This document shows positions 15,332 through 30,300 of a stretch of 64,000 nucleotides of DNA, one piece after another (within the stretch, counting starts at the first letter, position 1; every line of letters begins with the position of its first letter). The stretch spans positions 168,422 to 232,421 of the forward strand of contig JAQGDQ010002376.1 in NCBI GenBank assembly GCA_030141605.1, written 5' to 3'. The DNA is from Tubiluchus corallicola (taxonomy: Eukaryota; Priapulida; Priapulimorpha; Priapulimorphida; Tubiluchidae). The position numbers and the translations under genes were made by a program. The notes under the pieces are model-generated. The model worked only from the letters and a program-made list of their open reading frames with translations, ran no database searches and was not told the origin of the DNA.

Positions 15332-18300
15332 CCTCTTCCTCTCCCTCTTCCTCTCCCTCTCTCTCCATACCACAAAATGTGAAATTTGTGGTATACAAAT
15401 TGAAACGTATTTTTGCATTAAACCACCATTTCAAACATCTCTGTAAACGAAACCTGGTTTAAGTGATGACTGTTCGATTGACCATGTCGTATTTGCTCAG
15501 TTGGTCAATTCTAAGCCAGCTTATGTGCAGCAATTTCTCCTTTGGTAGGCTATACGGGAGTTTTGAACTAACTGTTAAATGTTGTACATGTTGTTCACAT
15601 TTTGTGCTGAGGTCCAATGCAGTGAGATTCATTTGATGCCTTTATTATCAAAGTTTGTCCTTCTCAGCTTACATGCGTCTTTTGTAATAATTATCATGTG
15701 ATGAACAGAGACAGCATTCTATCTTTTCTTATCAATTCTTCACTGTTTGTGATTAGGTATCAGTTATGCAGAAAGAGCTGACTGACCTGCATCCACAGCT
15801 GATTCAAACTTCTGTTGAAACCGAAGAACTGATGGTTGTAATCGAACGAGATACTAAAGTGGTGGAAGCGCAGAAAGAGGTGAGCATTAATAGCATACAA
15901 AATATTTTGTGCAAGATTTATTAAAACAAACAGATAACTTAACTATATTGTGCAACTTAAGGACAGCTAGTATCCTAATCATTTTGAGTCAATTATGCAG
16001 AGTTACTTGAGTCAATTGCCGACAATTTTTACGAACGTTTAAATAGGAATGGCCTGTATCAGATGTTTTTCTGTCAATTTGGTGACTGATTCTATTAACC
16101 ATGAGGCTCATAAAGGGTGCCTACTGTATTACATGTAGTTATTTATAAATGAGTTTATGAATCCTCAAATGTCTTGTGAAATTGGGTTCTGAGATCTTTT
16201 TCTAATGGTGTTTTCTCATGATAGTTTCTCATAGTGGAACAATAAACAAATAAATACTGGCTCTGGCCAGTTTGTATTGCAATTAACTGGATAATCTTGA
16301 TTTTATCTTCTCTGTTTCTATTGAGGTCGTTGCAGCAGATGAAGCTGTTGCCAACGAGGCTGCTGCAGCTTCCACAGCCATTAAAGATGAATGTGAAAGT
16401 GATTTGCAGGAAGCCATACCAGCACTAGAAAGTGCACTCACTGCTTTGGAGACACTGACACCTGCCGATATCACTATAGTGAAGTCAATGAAGGTAATAC
16501 AAACACTTTATCACAATTGTGTTGACACTTTTATCAGGTTTGTGTTGAAATGATGAAGACAATAGCAGAGTACTCACACCTTGATACTACTGGCTACAAA
16601 GTTAAGTACTGGCAGACTCGATTACAAATGCATAAGTAACTGCCAGGAACACTGCTTCTCATTGGTTTCATTTATCTTACAGCTATCTCTGTCATTGAAA
16701 GTGGATATTTATGTATTCAAACCTGATCGACTTCTTTGTACAGGTTTAGTGTTTTATTTTAAAGATTATTCTTGACAGTAAGCCAGCTGCATGTCTGAAA
16801 CAACCATTTGACATTTGTAGCTGGTCCTGCCATTAAGTGCTAGTCCTTGTAGTTTGTCAAAACATACAAAAAATATAAAAAAAATTATGGTGGACCTGTA
16901 AGCTATTTCCATTTCCTGCACCTAAATAAATGTGGTGCACAGTTTTCAAAAGACATTTAACATTGTTCATTTTTATGTAATTACCACAGAATTCACAGTG
17001 TTATTTTTAAATTTCATAAGTATGTAAATTGGTTGTGGCTGAGTAGAGTCACACTGTTAAATGAAAATTTGTTAGTATTTGCATGCATATACATTAGTGT
17101 TTGCGTACAAAAGTATATCATCATTTTAATTTCTGATTATTTACAGAATCCACCACCTGTGGTAAAGCTTGTTTTGGAGGCTGTGTGCGTTTTAAAGGGC
17201 ATTAAGCCTGAACGAAAACCTGATCCGTCTGGCTTCGGTGGCATGATTGACGATTACTGGGCGGTATCTTTAAAACTTCTTAGCGACATCAAGTTCTTGG
17301 ATGGTCTGAAAAACTTTGATAAGGACAATATCCCTCCTGTTATTATGAAGAAAATTAAAGAGAAGTAAAAGAAATGTGTTTTTTGGTGTTTTCAAATTTT
17401 GTAATATGTCCAATTTACAACATTTTTATGCCTTACACGCCATTTGCTTGATAGTGATTCGATGGTTCGAAGGGCTACTTGAGTCTTCAAGCTTTTGGGG
17501 AAGGAGTTTATACATTTCCCCACCCAATTTAAATACCTCAACCCTAACCCTAACCGTAATCCAAACTCTAACCCAAACCCTAATCCTAATTTGCTTCACG
17601 AATGAATTTCTTGTGCATGGGGAATCGTAAACTTTAGCCTCTTTTAGATCATAAGTAAGACCGGAAGTAGTGATGACATTATCTGTGGTGCAGACCCACC
17701 TGCTGTGCAAATTTGGCTGGAATCAAGTCAGTGGTTTCTGGGGAATGACAGAAGAACAGACAGAAATTCCAATCTTTGGTTCAGATGTCTTTTAGATAGT
17801 TATCCAAGAACCCAGAGTACCGAGTTTCGTATTCACTACTTCAGCACTTTTCTAGGAGATAGATTTTGGAGTCACAAAAGTACCTATTATACTAGTTTTC
17901 CAACCATTTGCTAATGAACCGTCATTTTCATGGCAACAATCACGATCAATCAAGCTGAGTCATCGAATCAATACAAGTGCCCAGTTTTTAATACATTAGA
18001 TCGGGATTTTAGATTGTATTTCATTAACAGCAGATTTCATTAACAGCTGACTAGTTATTGTTTGACGTCAGTTTCTCTTTACTCCACGCATACTAATTAT
18101 TGAGCATTGCATCGCTAATAAATTTAGTTTAACTTAGGTATATAGCCAATCCAGAGTTTGACCCTAATTTAATTAAGAACGCATCAACAGCATGCGAAGG
18201 GATATCTCGCTGGGTGCTTGCTATGGAAGTGTACGATCGTGTCATCAAAGTTGTGGCTCCAAAACAAGCAAAGCTAAAAGTTGCTGAAGCTGAATTAGCT

Positions 18301-21300
18301 GTGCAAATGGAAAAGCTGAACGAAAAGCAAGCTCAGCTGAAGGAGGTTTGGATCTTCCTTTTTTTTACTTTGATAACTTTGAATAAAAACCTGTCTAATT
18401 GATTTGTGATTGGGAAATAAATTCTTAAAATAAAAATAATAGCCATGTACCCCAGACACAAACATTTCCTACATTTTGACCAGTTAATTATGGTCATGTT
18501 CATGCGACAATCCACCTAAATAAAAATACAGTACATAAGAATTACAAAAACGAGCATTGTGAGAAACAAGCAAGGTAAATACCAAAGTGTAAACTTAAAT
18601 GTCTTGTGATATAAAGACAAATGATAGAAGTAATAAAGTAATGTTATTCCAACACAATTACTAATGCCTGAGGGTGATGATAAGAGAAACCTTTGCACCA
18701 AACGTGAACAGTACTGTAAGCAAGCAGCTACAGGGACCAATTCAAAATAATTCCAGGGGCAGAGAAGAAAGTTGATCATTAAGTTCTGACAAAAGTTTTT
18801 TTTATCAAGAAGAGTTTCAAAAGTGTAAATCAAAGGCACTGCTGGCAGAATATAAAATTTTGAAATTATCGAGTCTAATGAGTGTGAACAATGATCACGG
18901 ATCGATGAGTGTGGCATATTAATTGACACAGGAGGAAAAAAGTTGCTAGTGTGTTAAATAAACATCTATTCTAAAGTCTCAAAAGTAAGGCACACTCAGG
19001 CATAGTATACAGTGAACCAAAACTGATGAGTTAAACACAAGAAAAACGCACATAAATAAAGCTTAAGAAAGTTGCATTGAAATTTTATATCACCTACGTG
19101 CTATCTTTGCATACATGCGTTAACAGTAACGCTGTATAAAATTTGTATAAGCAAAAGTATAAAATACTTTATATTGTCAATTTCAATAAGATCCACTTAA
19201 CTATTGGATAATATGTGCCAAAATAGCCACTAAATAACATGTTTTTTGGTGAATCTGTGGTTGAAACTGGGATGGCGATGCAGTACTGTTTCACCAGGTG
19301 GTGCAAAATTGCAAATTATTATCAATTTTTTTCTATTTTAATAAGTCTCAAACATGTAAATTAATGCTAAGTAATATAACCTTGTATGAAAAGTTTTTTG
19401 GGATATACTTGAAAATTCTCTTTTCTTCCTCTTTAGTAGAATAAAGAAAGAAAGAATGGACAAAGATGTCATCTTAAAGGCATGGCCTTGATAATAAATG
19501 AGGTCTCAGTCCTACTATGATCTTTTGTCTTGTGTAGGACCTGCTGTTGAATGCTGGATCATGAATTGTAAAAATAAAAGAATTGAATTACAGTGTATGA
19601 TATTATTGCTACTGGCTTGGTCTCTATTTATAATAGCATTTAATGTTACATTTTGCTACCTGCTTTTTAACCAAAGTAAGGAGTAAAGACTGCCCCACCA
19701 TTGATATTGCACAAACTCTTTGGCCAACTTTTGGTGTAATAATCTGCAGATTTAAATTAGAAAAATTTGCAAATAAACATAATAAGTTGAGATGTTTTAT
19801 GCTTCGTATATGTAAGCAATCCCTTGAAGTTCATACTATTCTTGTAACTTGTGTATTCAGGTTGTAAATCATTTGCTTCAACTTAACAACAAGTTTCAAG
19901 CCATGAATGATAAAAAGAAAAGTTTAGAGGATAATATAAAACTGTGCTCTGTGAAGCTGGGACGAGCTGAGAAGATTATTGGTAAGAAAGTGTATGCAAT
20001 GGTGCCACTCTGGTACATTTTCTTAAATTATTAAATTTATTTCGAAAGTTATTGCTATTCTTATAGAAAATATTTTGCTGTAAAATGTTACTGTGTGCAT
20101 TTGTTTTTGTGCATGTAACTCCTGCTAATGAACTAAACATCCAATGACTTGAATGTATGTATTTCTTTTATTTGTAACAAATAAAATGATTTTATACTAC
20201 TACTCCGTCGTATTACAGATGAGTTGGGAGGAGAGAAGGAAAGATGGAGAGAAGCAGCTGAAATGTTAGCTGAACGTTATATAACTATCACTGGTGATGT
20301 TCTTGTGTCTGCTGCTGTAATGTGTTATCTTGGACCTTTTACTGTTGATTTTCGACAGGTGGTAACCCGTACTACTGCACATTAAAACCTTTTTTGTATT
20401 TACATTTTTCAAGAAAAAATTAGACGAAGTAGCAACATTAACCAGCAATAATACTTGCCAGCTACCATAAATTTGTGACTGCAAAACACCGGTATTAAAT
20501 TACTGTTTATGTTAAAATTGTGTATTATAGAATCGAGAGACGATAGAACTTGTGTTCCTACGGTTTCAAAGATTTACATGATGAGTCTTGTCAGGATATT
20601 GACAAAAAATATATTCAGGAAATATTGTCACCATGTTGGTACAACATAAGATATTTTTGAACAAAATTGGTGCAACATACCACCAATTTTATTGTCCAAT
20701 ATAAAGCCCATACCAGTAGAATTAATATATAGATATTGGAAACACATTTTTTATACATATTGAAAACTTATTGGTGCAATGTTGTGGCAAATCTACATTT
20801 CCATATGGTATCCATATTTGCAAAAATCTTGTGACAACATTCTTGCAATATTGTTGTGCAGCCTCGGGTACTTGAACCTGTAAGGAAGGTTCGTTAAAGA
20901 GCTAAATTTAATAAGCAACATTAAAACAATTCTTAATTCTGTGTTAATTGTTACTTTCATCTAATTGCACAAAGCCGTCTCTTTATTTACCTGTTATTTG
21001 TATTTGCTATTACAGGAATCAGCTAATCAATGGCATCAGATGTGCAAAAATAGGCACATACCCTGCTCTGATCAGTTTTCATTAAGTAACACACTAGGTA
21101 ATCCGGTGAAGATCATGGCTTGGAAAATAGCTGGATTGCCAGTGGATTCATTTTCTGTGGATAATGGAATCATTTCAACTAACAGCCGCCGCTTTCCACT
21201 TCTAATTGATCCTCAAGGTTACGATTAACAGCTATTTCTATTCTAATGTGTAAAATTAGTTCATAAGAGTTGGCTTTTTAGTGTATTACTTGACATTACC

Positions 21301-24300
21301 ATATAAGAGCCATAAGTATCAAGCATTTAACATACTTTGCTTTTTTGTGGCTTAACGCCACTAGACATTTTGCGCGATACAGGTATAGCTTCTTGCTTTA
21401 GGTATCTCTTAACTGCCATTCATTTATGACACAAGCTAACTATAATAAATGGATAGACTACACAGATAGTGCAATAAGTACTACCTGTAAAGCATTTTGT
21501 CAAAGTTCTATAACCTGGCGACAGTTTGTTGCCACTACTTGCATCTAAAGTTACATTTCATTAAATTTTGCGTTTGTGAATTCTTTGTTAATATGTTGCT
21601 TTAAAATTGTCTTATTCTTGTTTTTTAAACATTTTCATATCCTCTGCATGAATTGCTTTATGCATTTCAAATTTCTTTTCACCAGGTCAAGCAAACAAGT
21701 GGATAAAGAACATGGAAAGAGAAAACAAACTTTCCGTCATTAAGCTCTCTGATCCCAACTACTTGCGAACCTTGGAGAACTGCATTCAGTTTGGGCAGCC
21801 TATTCTCTTAGAAAACGTCGGAGAAGAATTAGATCCGATTCTGGATCCCTTGCTAAAGAAAGAGACTTTTAAACAGAGTGGGGTTGAGGTATCCTGGTTT
21901 TCATAGATTCTTTTCTGATGGATATGTGCATTTGCTCATTTCTGACACGTTATTTGAAAGCTTAAAGGACTTTTTTTCTTACATTAATGCCAGAAAGTTT
22001 AACCACATTGTTGCCAAGGTAGTCGATCCAAAACATTATGTGTAGGAACATTATTTTCGTATTTTTAACATTTCTTATAAATCTATGGATCACTTTTGTA
22101 AACTGGCAAACTTTACTTTCAATTTAAGTATGTCAGTATGCAAGATATTAAATCTATTTACTAGGCTTACCTGTTACAGCATATATGGCTGGGTGAAAAT
22201 TTATTAGAATACTCGGAGGACTTTCGTTTCTACATTACCACTAGGTTACGCAATCCTCACTATCTTCCTGATGTATCCACGAAGGTAATAAATTAATTCA
22301 AAAAAAGGTCGTACGTAGTTAATTATTATAAGTAAATTGTTACAGTTTCGAGGCTATAGTTATAGCTAGAACTATAGAAGACAACAAGTTTTGTTTGATG
22401 TAACTTTGTTTGATCACAATATCGCAGTGAATAATGAAAGCATGGCAAGGTGTTTTTGCAAGTATAAAAGGCGTGAATCTGTTTTTAATCAATCAGTTAA
22501 TTCACAAAGCACATGATGTTTTGTTGAATTTGGGTGCCAAAGTTTATGGTCATGTGACATTTTGTATGACAGGTTACACTAGTCAATTTCATGATCACAC
22601 CTCTGGGATTGGAGGATCAACTATTGGGTATCGTGGTCGCAAAAGAGAAACCAGAGTTAGAGAAAAAGAAGAATGATCTTATCACAAAATCTGCAGAAAA
22701 CAAAAAGCAGCTTAAGGAAATTGAGGATAAAATCTTGGCTGTTTTATTTTCTTCGGAGGTAAGTATATTTTGCAAGCAGGCATGGCTTTACAAGCATACA
22801 GTGGTAAAGCAGTTGGTTGAATTTTTTTAATTTCTGTCAGTTGTATGATTCGGTATTATTTGTTAATTGATAATGAATGATTTCACATTTTGCGATAGGG
22901 CAACATCTTAGAAGACGAAACCGCCGTCCAAGTTTTGTCATCGTCTAAAACGCTAGCGGAAGAAATTTCTGCAAAACAGGTAATATTCTTTCTCTTTCTT
23001 TTTTCACTTTATGTTTTTATGTTTTTTTCAAGTTTATGACAAGCATGTGTATTAATGATATTAGAATTTGGTAGTGATGATGTGCAGTCAAATTACTTTT
23101 TATACGACAGATTACTTTAGTTCAGCTAAACATACATTTACAGTTCTGAGTAATATATGCAGTATAACACTATATACAGTAATAATATACATATGTGGAA
23201 TTTTTAAAAAACAACTCTTTTTTGGCACACCTTGATAGTGCACTACATGGTAGTATCTGGTTATGATGGTGAATTCATTAAATGTGTCATCACTTTGGAT
23301 CAAGTTTTTATTTATTATTATGCTGAGTATTTATCTTTATTTTAGTGTTTTAATTTGACAGTCAGGAGTTTTAAATAATAACAATCATGAATTACTTCAT
23401 ATGCTCTTTACACCTAACATTTATATTGTATTTAGTAAACTACAGAAGGGCCTTAACCAATAACAAGAACTTCAAAGAAAAAGTCCAAACCCGGGCTATA
23501 TTTTTTTTACTTTTTTCGTCACTTATTAAGTAACAAATCATTATTTTCCATATGTGATGTTAAATATACATTTTGAGTTGGTGCATTTAGTTCTGGCAGG
23601 TAACTGGCGAGTTTCATATGGCGAATACATCATTTGGGGGTTTTTGGACACAGTTATATTCCTCTAAGATGTCATTTAAATTTTTTATTATATTTATTAA
23701 TAGCTTATTAGCAACATCCAGTGCTGCGCATTCAAATGTACAATAACTTCACTTGCTGATACCTAGGACTTCCAACCAATGACAAAGTCAGTAAAAACTA
23801 AAGCTTTATTGTCACTTAAAAGCTTTAAATTGATTACTCATTATGTGTTTCATTAAAACTTTACAAGGCCATTTGGAACTATATGCAAAAATCTGCTTTT
23901 TTATTATTTTGCATACCTATACTGAATTTGATAAATTTGACTAATTTACTCTGTAAACATTGCTATGAATTAATGCTACATGCAGCCTAACTTAAATCAT
24001 TTTATGTACTGCGTTTTCTAATATTCTAGCTCATTGCTTCACTGACTGAAAAGGAAATTGACGAAACTCGAAATGGATATAAGCCAGTCGCTGTGTATTC
24101 TTCTATATTATTTTTCTGCATAACTGATCTCGCTCACATTGAACCAATCTACCAGTACTCTCTCACATGGTTTATTGATTTATTTGTAAAGGTATGCATA
24201 CTTCAAATACTTATTGTAAAATTTCTGTGGAGTGAAAGCCTTGCTTTCTAAAATGTAAAAAGTCACCGATCCAGTAATATAGAAAAGTTACTATTTTTTT

Positions 24301-27300
24301 TCAAAATTCATTTGTCAGGAAAATTTCATGTATTTCATATTGCAAATTTTTACAAAATCGAAAGAACATCCCATCCCTTACTATAGGATGATATTTGTAT
24401 TTTTTAGTTTTGATTTACGATATGTTTATGTATATGTGTCAGTTTAACTTATTCTGCTTATGTTTTGTCATATTTATGAAAAAAATCAAAACAATAAGTT
24501 CTTAATTTCAGCAATTATTATTATTATTATTTATTATTATTTGTGTGCCTGCAAACCAAAACTACATTATAAAGCTTCAAAATATAATACCCTAAAATTA
24601 GGTCAAATGTCAATTTTTTGTTTTTCCTAAAAACAAATTCTAAGTATTGTGGACTTTTATAATCTAGCATCAAATTTTCAAAAAAAAATGGAAAATGTTC
24701 AAAAAGCCAAAAATTTGATTTTATAATTATTCTTATTCTTTCTCTGGCTAAAATCTAGCATTGCAATTGTGAAAACTGTATTTTCGAACTCCGATAATAG
24801 CTTATTGTAGCGGTCATTTTGCTTGCGATTTTTTCTGTAGGCAAGCCCCAATATTTGTCGGGAAGAGCCATCTAGTGGATTTAAACATAACTTCAGTGTG
24901 TTCTTGCAAAGTTCGTAACAACCTCACTTTAGTACAATTTATAAGTGTTTTGTCGAAATGTACCAAAAAAACAATGGCAAACTCTAAGATCAATTTTCTC
25001 AAGATCATATTTCTCATTGTGCAGGCTGCACCTCATTTTCGATGTGGATTATCTCAGCTTGTAAATTATTTGCAGAATGTTTCTTAGCTGTAGAGCCTGT
25101 TCTTATTATTGCTGCTGCTACTGTACTGATGGCTTGTTCTGTTATTGTACTGATTTACTTTGTCATGGGCTATAGATTATAGCTAGGCTCATGCATTTTA
25201 GGGCACGTGACATTTGGGCACAGGGACAATTGGGCACGAGACATTTGGGCACCAGCAAAATTTGATATTGTGCCTATTTTTTATTTTTGTTTATTAAACT
25301 TTTAATGATTCACTGTTTTTCTGTCATAATGTTTAATAACACAATCGAAAACCAGTTAGTTGCCTTCTGCACTTTCTCCACCTTCAGTATAATTACCCTA
25401 TGTCTAATTTTTAAAATTATCAAAGCATGTCAGGATCATGAATAGTGAGATTTAGATGTTCATTATTAGCAATGCTTATTTAAATTTGCAAACAGAATAA
25501 ACCAACTTAGCATTTCCAGTTTGTTTCAAGCGAGCTGATGATATCCTAATGTTAATGTACACCTATTCATCGTTGAGCGCTTGGTGTGCTTTAAGTTACA
25601 TTGTTTATACAAACTATACTAGCGGCATATTCGAAATAAAGCAGGTCAATCAATAAGAAAAAATGGTTAATACATAATTATCACTTTCACGATTAAGCTT
25701 CTTCATGGCGCAGGTCTTGTGAAATGTTCAACAGCAGAGTTTTTTATACATGGTGAGTGTTTTAGTTATTCTAGTGTCAATTACAGAATCGTATTTTGGA
25801 AAATAGTTATTTATTTGTTTACAAAAACTTTAGGTAAATTTAAAAAATTAGCATACAAAGAGGCTTCACCTAAAAGGCCAACTGTAGGCATCACGTTTTC
25901 CAGCGCGACACACAAATTGTTTTCTTCAAGTCGGCGTGCATTGATTCTGGTGCCCAAATGGCTGTACCCAATTTTCCCACGGCCAAGCGGCCGCACAAAA
26001 ATTACTCGATGCCTGTATTTTATAGTCAGTCCACTATTAGCCGATAATACTGTTGCCAATTCATTACCAGGTAAAACAAACCCTTGAGAGATCTGTTACA
26101 GGCTATTGCATGTCCATTAATTTTCGAATTTGATAAATTTCGAATTGATAGCCATTAACATTTGATTCACACCTAAATAATGTTACATAGACAAAAGGCT
26201 AACCACGGCAAGACCACTAGCTTTACATTTTTATAAGGAAACCAGCTGGATGTGAAATTAATCATCATAAATCTGTTTTGCCAGTACATTTTATGCTCTT
26301 GATCAGGTTGTTAAATCTGCTTCAAAAGTAATAGGAACTGAACAGCAACCTATAACACAGGGTTGCAAAGAGAGCGCAAGTTATCATTACATGATGAATA
26401 TCATCCTGGTAATAAATTTTTTGAAATTTTATGACAATAAATTGCTTACTTACTTACATTCCAGTCAATAATTGACAGCAACAAATCGGAACACTTGGAA
26501 GAACGACTAAGGAACCTGAACATGCACTTCACTAACAGTATCTACCGCAATGTTTGCCGATCTCTGTTTGAAAAAGACAAATTATTGTTTTCGTTTCTTC
26601 TTTGCATTGGCATAATGAAAGGAGAGTAAGTAGAATATCAATTCTTTTATAGTTAAAAACAAAACACTACTTTATTAAAACTTTTACATTAAAAAGTTAA
26701 AATTATGCAAAACATTTTGACAGGCTGCTGCTGTCATCATCAGTGGTAAATTTACAAACGTACAACCAGTTTATATAGGCAGAGCCTATTGTGCACTAAT
26801 TAAGTAGTTAAAAGAAGCCAAATAGGTAATGAATAGGTAATAAATTCTTTTAATGTGATTTGTATGACATGTCAGCTAGTGCATTTTGGCATGGATTTAG
26901 AAACAAAAGAAAAAGTGGTTTATCGTTAAAAAAGCAATACAACAGCTACTGTTGAAAAGTAGCATTCTTTCACCTGGAAAATACTTTAGTTATGTTCAGG
27001 GGCGTTGTGCACCAAAAAAAATTGGGGGGGGGGGGGGGCGACTGTATATAATGGCGGAACTTAAATGTTTAAAAAACGTATAATTTTGAATTCCCACACA
27101 GTATTTTGCGTGCAAGAAAAACGATTTATTAATTCCCAACTGGCATTTAACTTAAAGCTATAGCAACGGAAACTTAATTAAAATTAAAAATTTAATTAAA
27201 ATTTAATTAAGTATTTATTAGCTGTCAGGAATCCAAAGATTTGGCGAAAAGATCTAGTAGGAGAAAAATGATGAAATGTGCTCAAAATCACGCCCTTTTA

Positions 27301-30300
27301 TGCAGCAAACTTGTGGGAAAGAGTCGCTAAGGAGTAGCAAAGAGTCGGTAATGTCCAATCAGGAGGTGGCTCATCAATTTGTATCTCGCAAACCGACTCT
27401 CTGGTACTAGGCTAGCTCGACAAACTGACTCTCTGGTATTAGGCTAACTCAACATGACTTCAATGTTTGCATTCTTTTTGCTCTATTATTTCCACTTGCT
27501 CACTATTATAACACACTGCTGAACGAAGCTCGAGTGCTAACTGAGCCGTTTTAACTAACAGTCTAACTGCAAAGACGCTAATGCTACTCAACGAGCTGCT
27601 TTGTTAACTGTTCCTGCCTGCCTCCTGAATAGATTACATGCAAACAAATTAACTACATCCTGACTTTCAGGTAAACACATCTGGTCAGGCACGTATTAAC
27701 AGTCAGAATAATTTAACTCGGCGACAAACTTTAATGATAAAAAATATTTTTGGGCTACTGTACCGAAATGCTCATACTGTTCGCATTTATGGAGCGCTGG
27801 CCCGCTATTGTGTGTCAAAAAGTTGGAAATAAATTTGCTTACCGTTTGCCATTTTGACATTTTCTAAAAAATTGGGGGGGGGGGCGGGCCCCTATAGCAC
27901 GACACCACTGGTTACGTTTCAGCTAATCTACCCATATGCTGTTTTTAGATTGTTGCTGTTTGGTTTCATTCTGAGTGTACACTGATGCTATGCTTTTACT
28001 TGTACCTTTTACTACAATCATAGCAGATGTTCATATTTGTATATTTATTTATATTTATTATATTTATTTATTCGCATTTATATTAAGCAGTATTTTAACG
28101 TATAAGCTAGTGGTGAATGTTTTGCATATTTTTATGATTTATAGGTCTAATTACATTATAATTTTTTAGTGTTTTAGCTAAATATTTCTAATTGAACCAG
28201 CGCCTTTGACAAAAAATTTTATTGAAAGAGCACATTATAAATAAGTGTATTATTATTATTTATTATTATATGAGTAAAGGAGACTAGTGTTTTAAGCTGT
28301 CTAACAATGTATGTGTGATGCCATACTTGTGCCTCACACATATCACATATCTACATACACATAGTAGAGCTAACTAGACTTTTGTGGCTCTAGTTAGTAT
28401 TACAGTTAATATTAACACATCAGTGTTATTTGATATTTATATGTTATGGTTGCCCTTCATTAACGAAGACGATGATCCCAAAGATAGTAGGAATAACCTG
28501 TGCAAAGATTTGATTTAAGTGATCCTGATGTGCAAGAACCTCAGTCGCACATGCTTCGGAATCCAAGCATTCATCCGATGGCAAGAGATAGCCAAGACGA
28601 TCGGGATGCTAGGATTTCTGAAGTGAGCTGCCAATACTCAGATCCTTTAGAGCCCGCCTTTGTCCGCCTGCCCGCCATGCATATCCTTCCTTCGCCTTCA
28701 CAATTGAATTCAACGAGCAAGTCCAATTTCACCTGATCAGCCGTTGAGGGTTCACTATTTAACCCATGGTTGGGACATGATTGGTGAGTGGCAGAGCATG
28801 TCCACACACTGGTGGGTCATGCACTCTGCACCTCTGGGGCTCATGTTGCTCGGAGATCTCCTATAATTTAACCTGGAGTATTTATACAAATATTGCCTTA
28901 TTTACAAAAAAAAATTAATTGTTCTTCACTTATTTCATTTATTGCAGTCTGAAGATGAGTTAGGTCATTAGGTTATTAACCCAAAATCTAACTAAAGCAT
29001 AAAATGCCATAATAAAGATTTTTTAATCAGGAGATTAAATCCTTTGATTTATAAGACACTAATGAATACATTAAACTTGCTTACTCCAATTCCAAATACC
29101 TAAGTGTTTTATCATTGTAGCATAAGACATAAAAATTCTGATTAAGAAAAGCTGGATCAGAATTTTCAAAAAATCCTTGGACTGATTCTAAAGAACAGCA
29201 ATTTTTTAACGTTTTTTCACTCCTTTGATTTTCGAGAGGTGAGATAAATGATGACACGTGGAGATTTCTTCTAACTGGTGGAGTAGCACTGGAGAATCCG
29301 TATCCAAATCCAGCTTCTGATTGGCTTACAGACAAATCTTGGTCGGAAATCGTCCGCGCTTCAAAATTGAAGTCACTGAATGGGTTTATGAAACGTAACT
29401 TATCTTTTTAAAATTGTGCTCGAAACATGCTGTTTTTAGTGTTTAAAAATGTTCTGCTTTAGAAATTATACCTGAACAACTTATAACTGTACTTGCAGTT
29501 GTAGCAGTTAAAATTTCATCTACTGTTAAAACTAAGACGTGTAGCCTTATGGCCACACCATAACTTGGTGCACTAAACCATGTATGATTTTGCAATTTAA
29601 AAAAAAATCTTTCATTTAAATCGCAGTATCTTGTATTGTATATGTATATTTCTATAAAATATATTGATACGTCAAATATCAGATGTTGTGGAGAATCTGA
29701 AAGAGTGGAAACGGGTATATGATTCCACATCACCCAGCAAAGAAACCTATCCCGGTGAATGGAACAACTTGACAGATTTAGATCGCATGGTTGTCCTTCG
29801 CTGCTTAAGGCCAGATAAAATTGTTCCAGCAGTTCAGGTAAGAACCCCAATTTTGACTTTAAAACGTAATTTAATTTTACCTTTGGTATATTAAATGAAA
29901 TGATTAAATGAAATTACTTTAGATGAGATTAAAATATAATAAATTGCTAATATAGGTAGGTTATCTTGTAAGCAATGAAACTACTTTATGTATCTAGTGT
30001 ATTTGTTTTTCACCATTAACTTAGGGTGCTGCAATTGAAGATAGTCTGCCATAATTAACAGTCAGTTACAACCAGGTGACTTTATAGCACATCTTATTGA
30101 AAAAAACGTCAGTAAAAAGGAATGTTTATTTATGTCACACTAAAGTCTAAATGTTTACTGGTTTTTCTAAGTACTAAACAATTTCTTTTGTAGATTAAAC
30201 TAGCGTATAAGTAGTTTTTGGTCTTGCCAAATTTGTCGGCTTCTATTGGTGTCGCATTTAAAGAAATTGAATGTGAAGCGAATTTAATGCTTAATGCTGT

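Noticed and set aside
15033-15462. Long overlapping frames on both strands coding Leu-Ser or Arg-Glu repeats
   Set aside because: They are translations of the CT microsatellite in an intron, not genes.
25719-26087. 122-codon + frame and opposing 82-codon - frame
   Set aside because: They overlap on opposite strands within a repeat with inverted arms. Neither resembles a protein family I know.
26720-26770. GACAGGCTGCTGCTGTCATCATCAG as a possible Penelope-like element terminus
   Set aside because: Only a short resemblance to the GATGATG...TGTC signature, without coding sequence or a second end.
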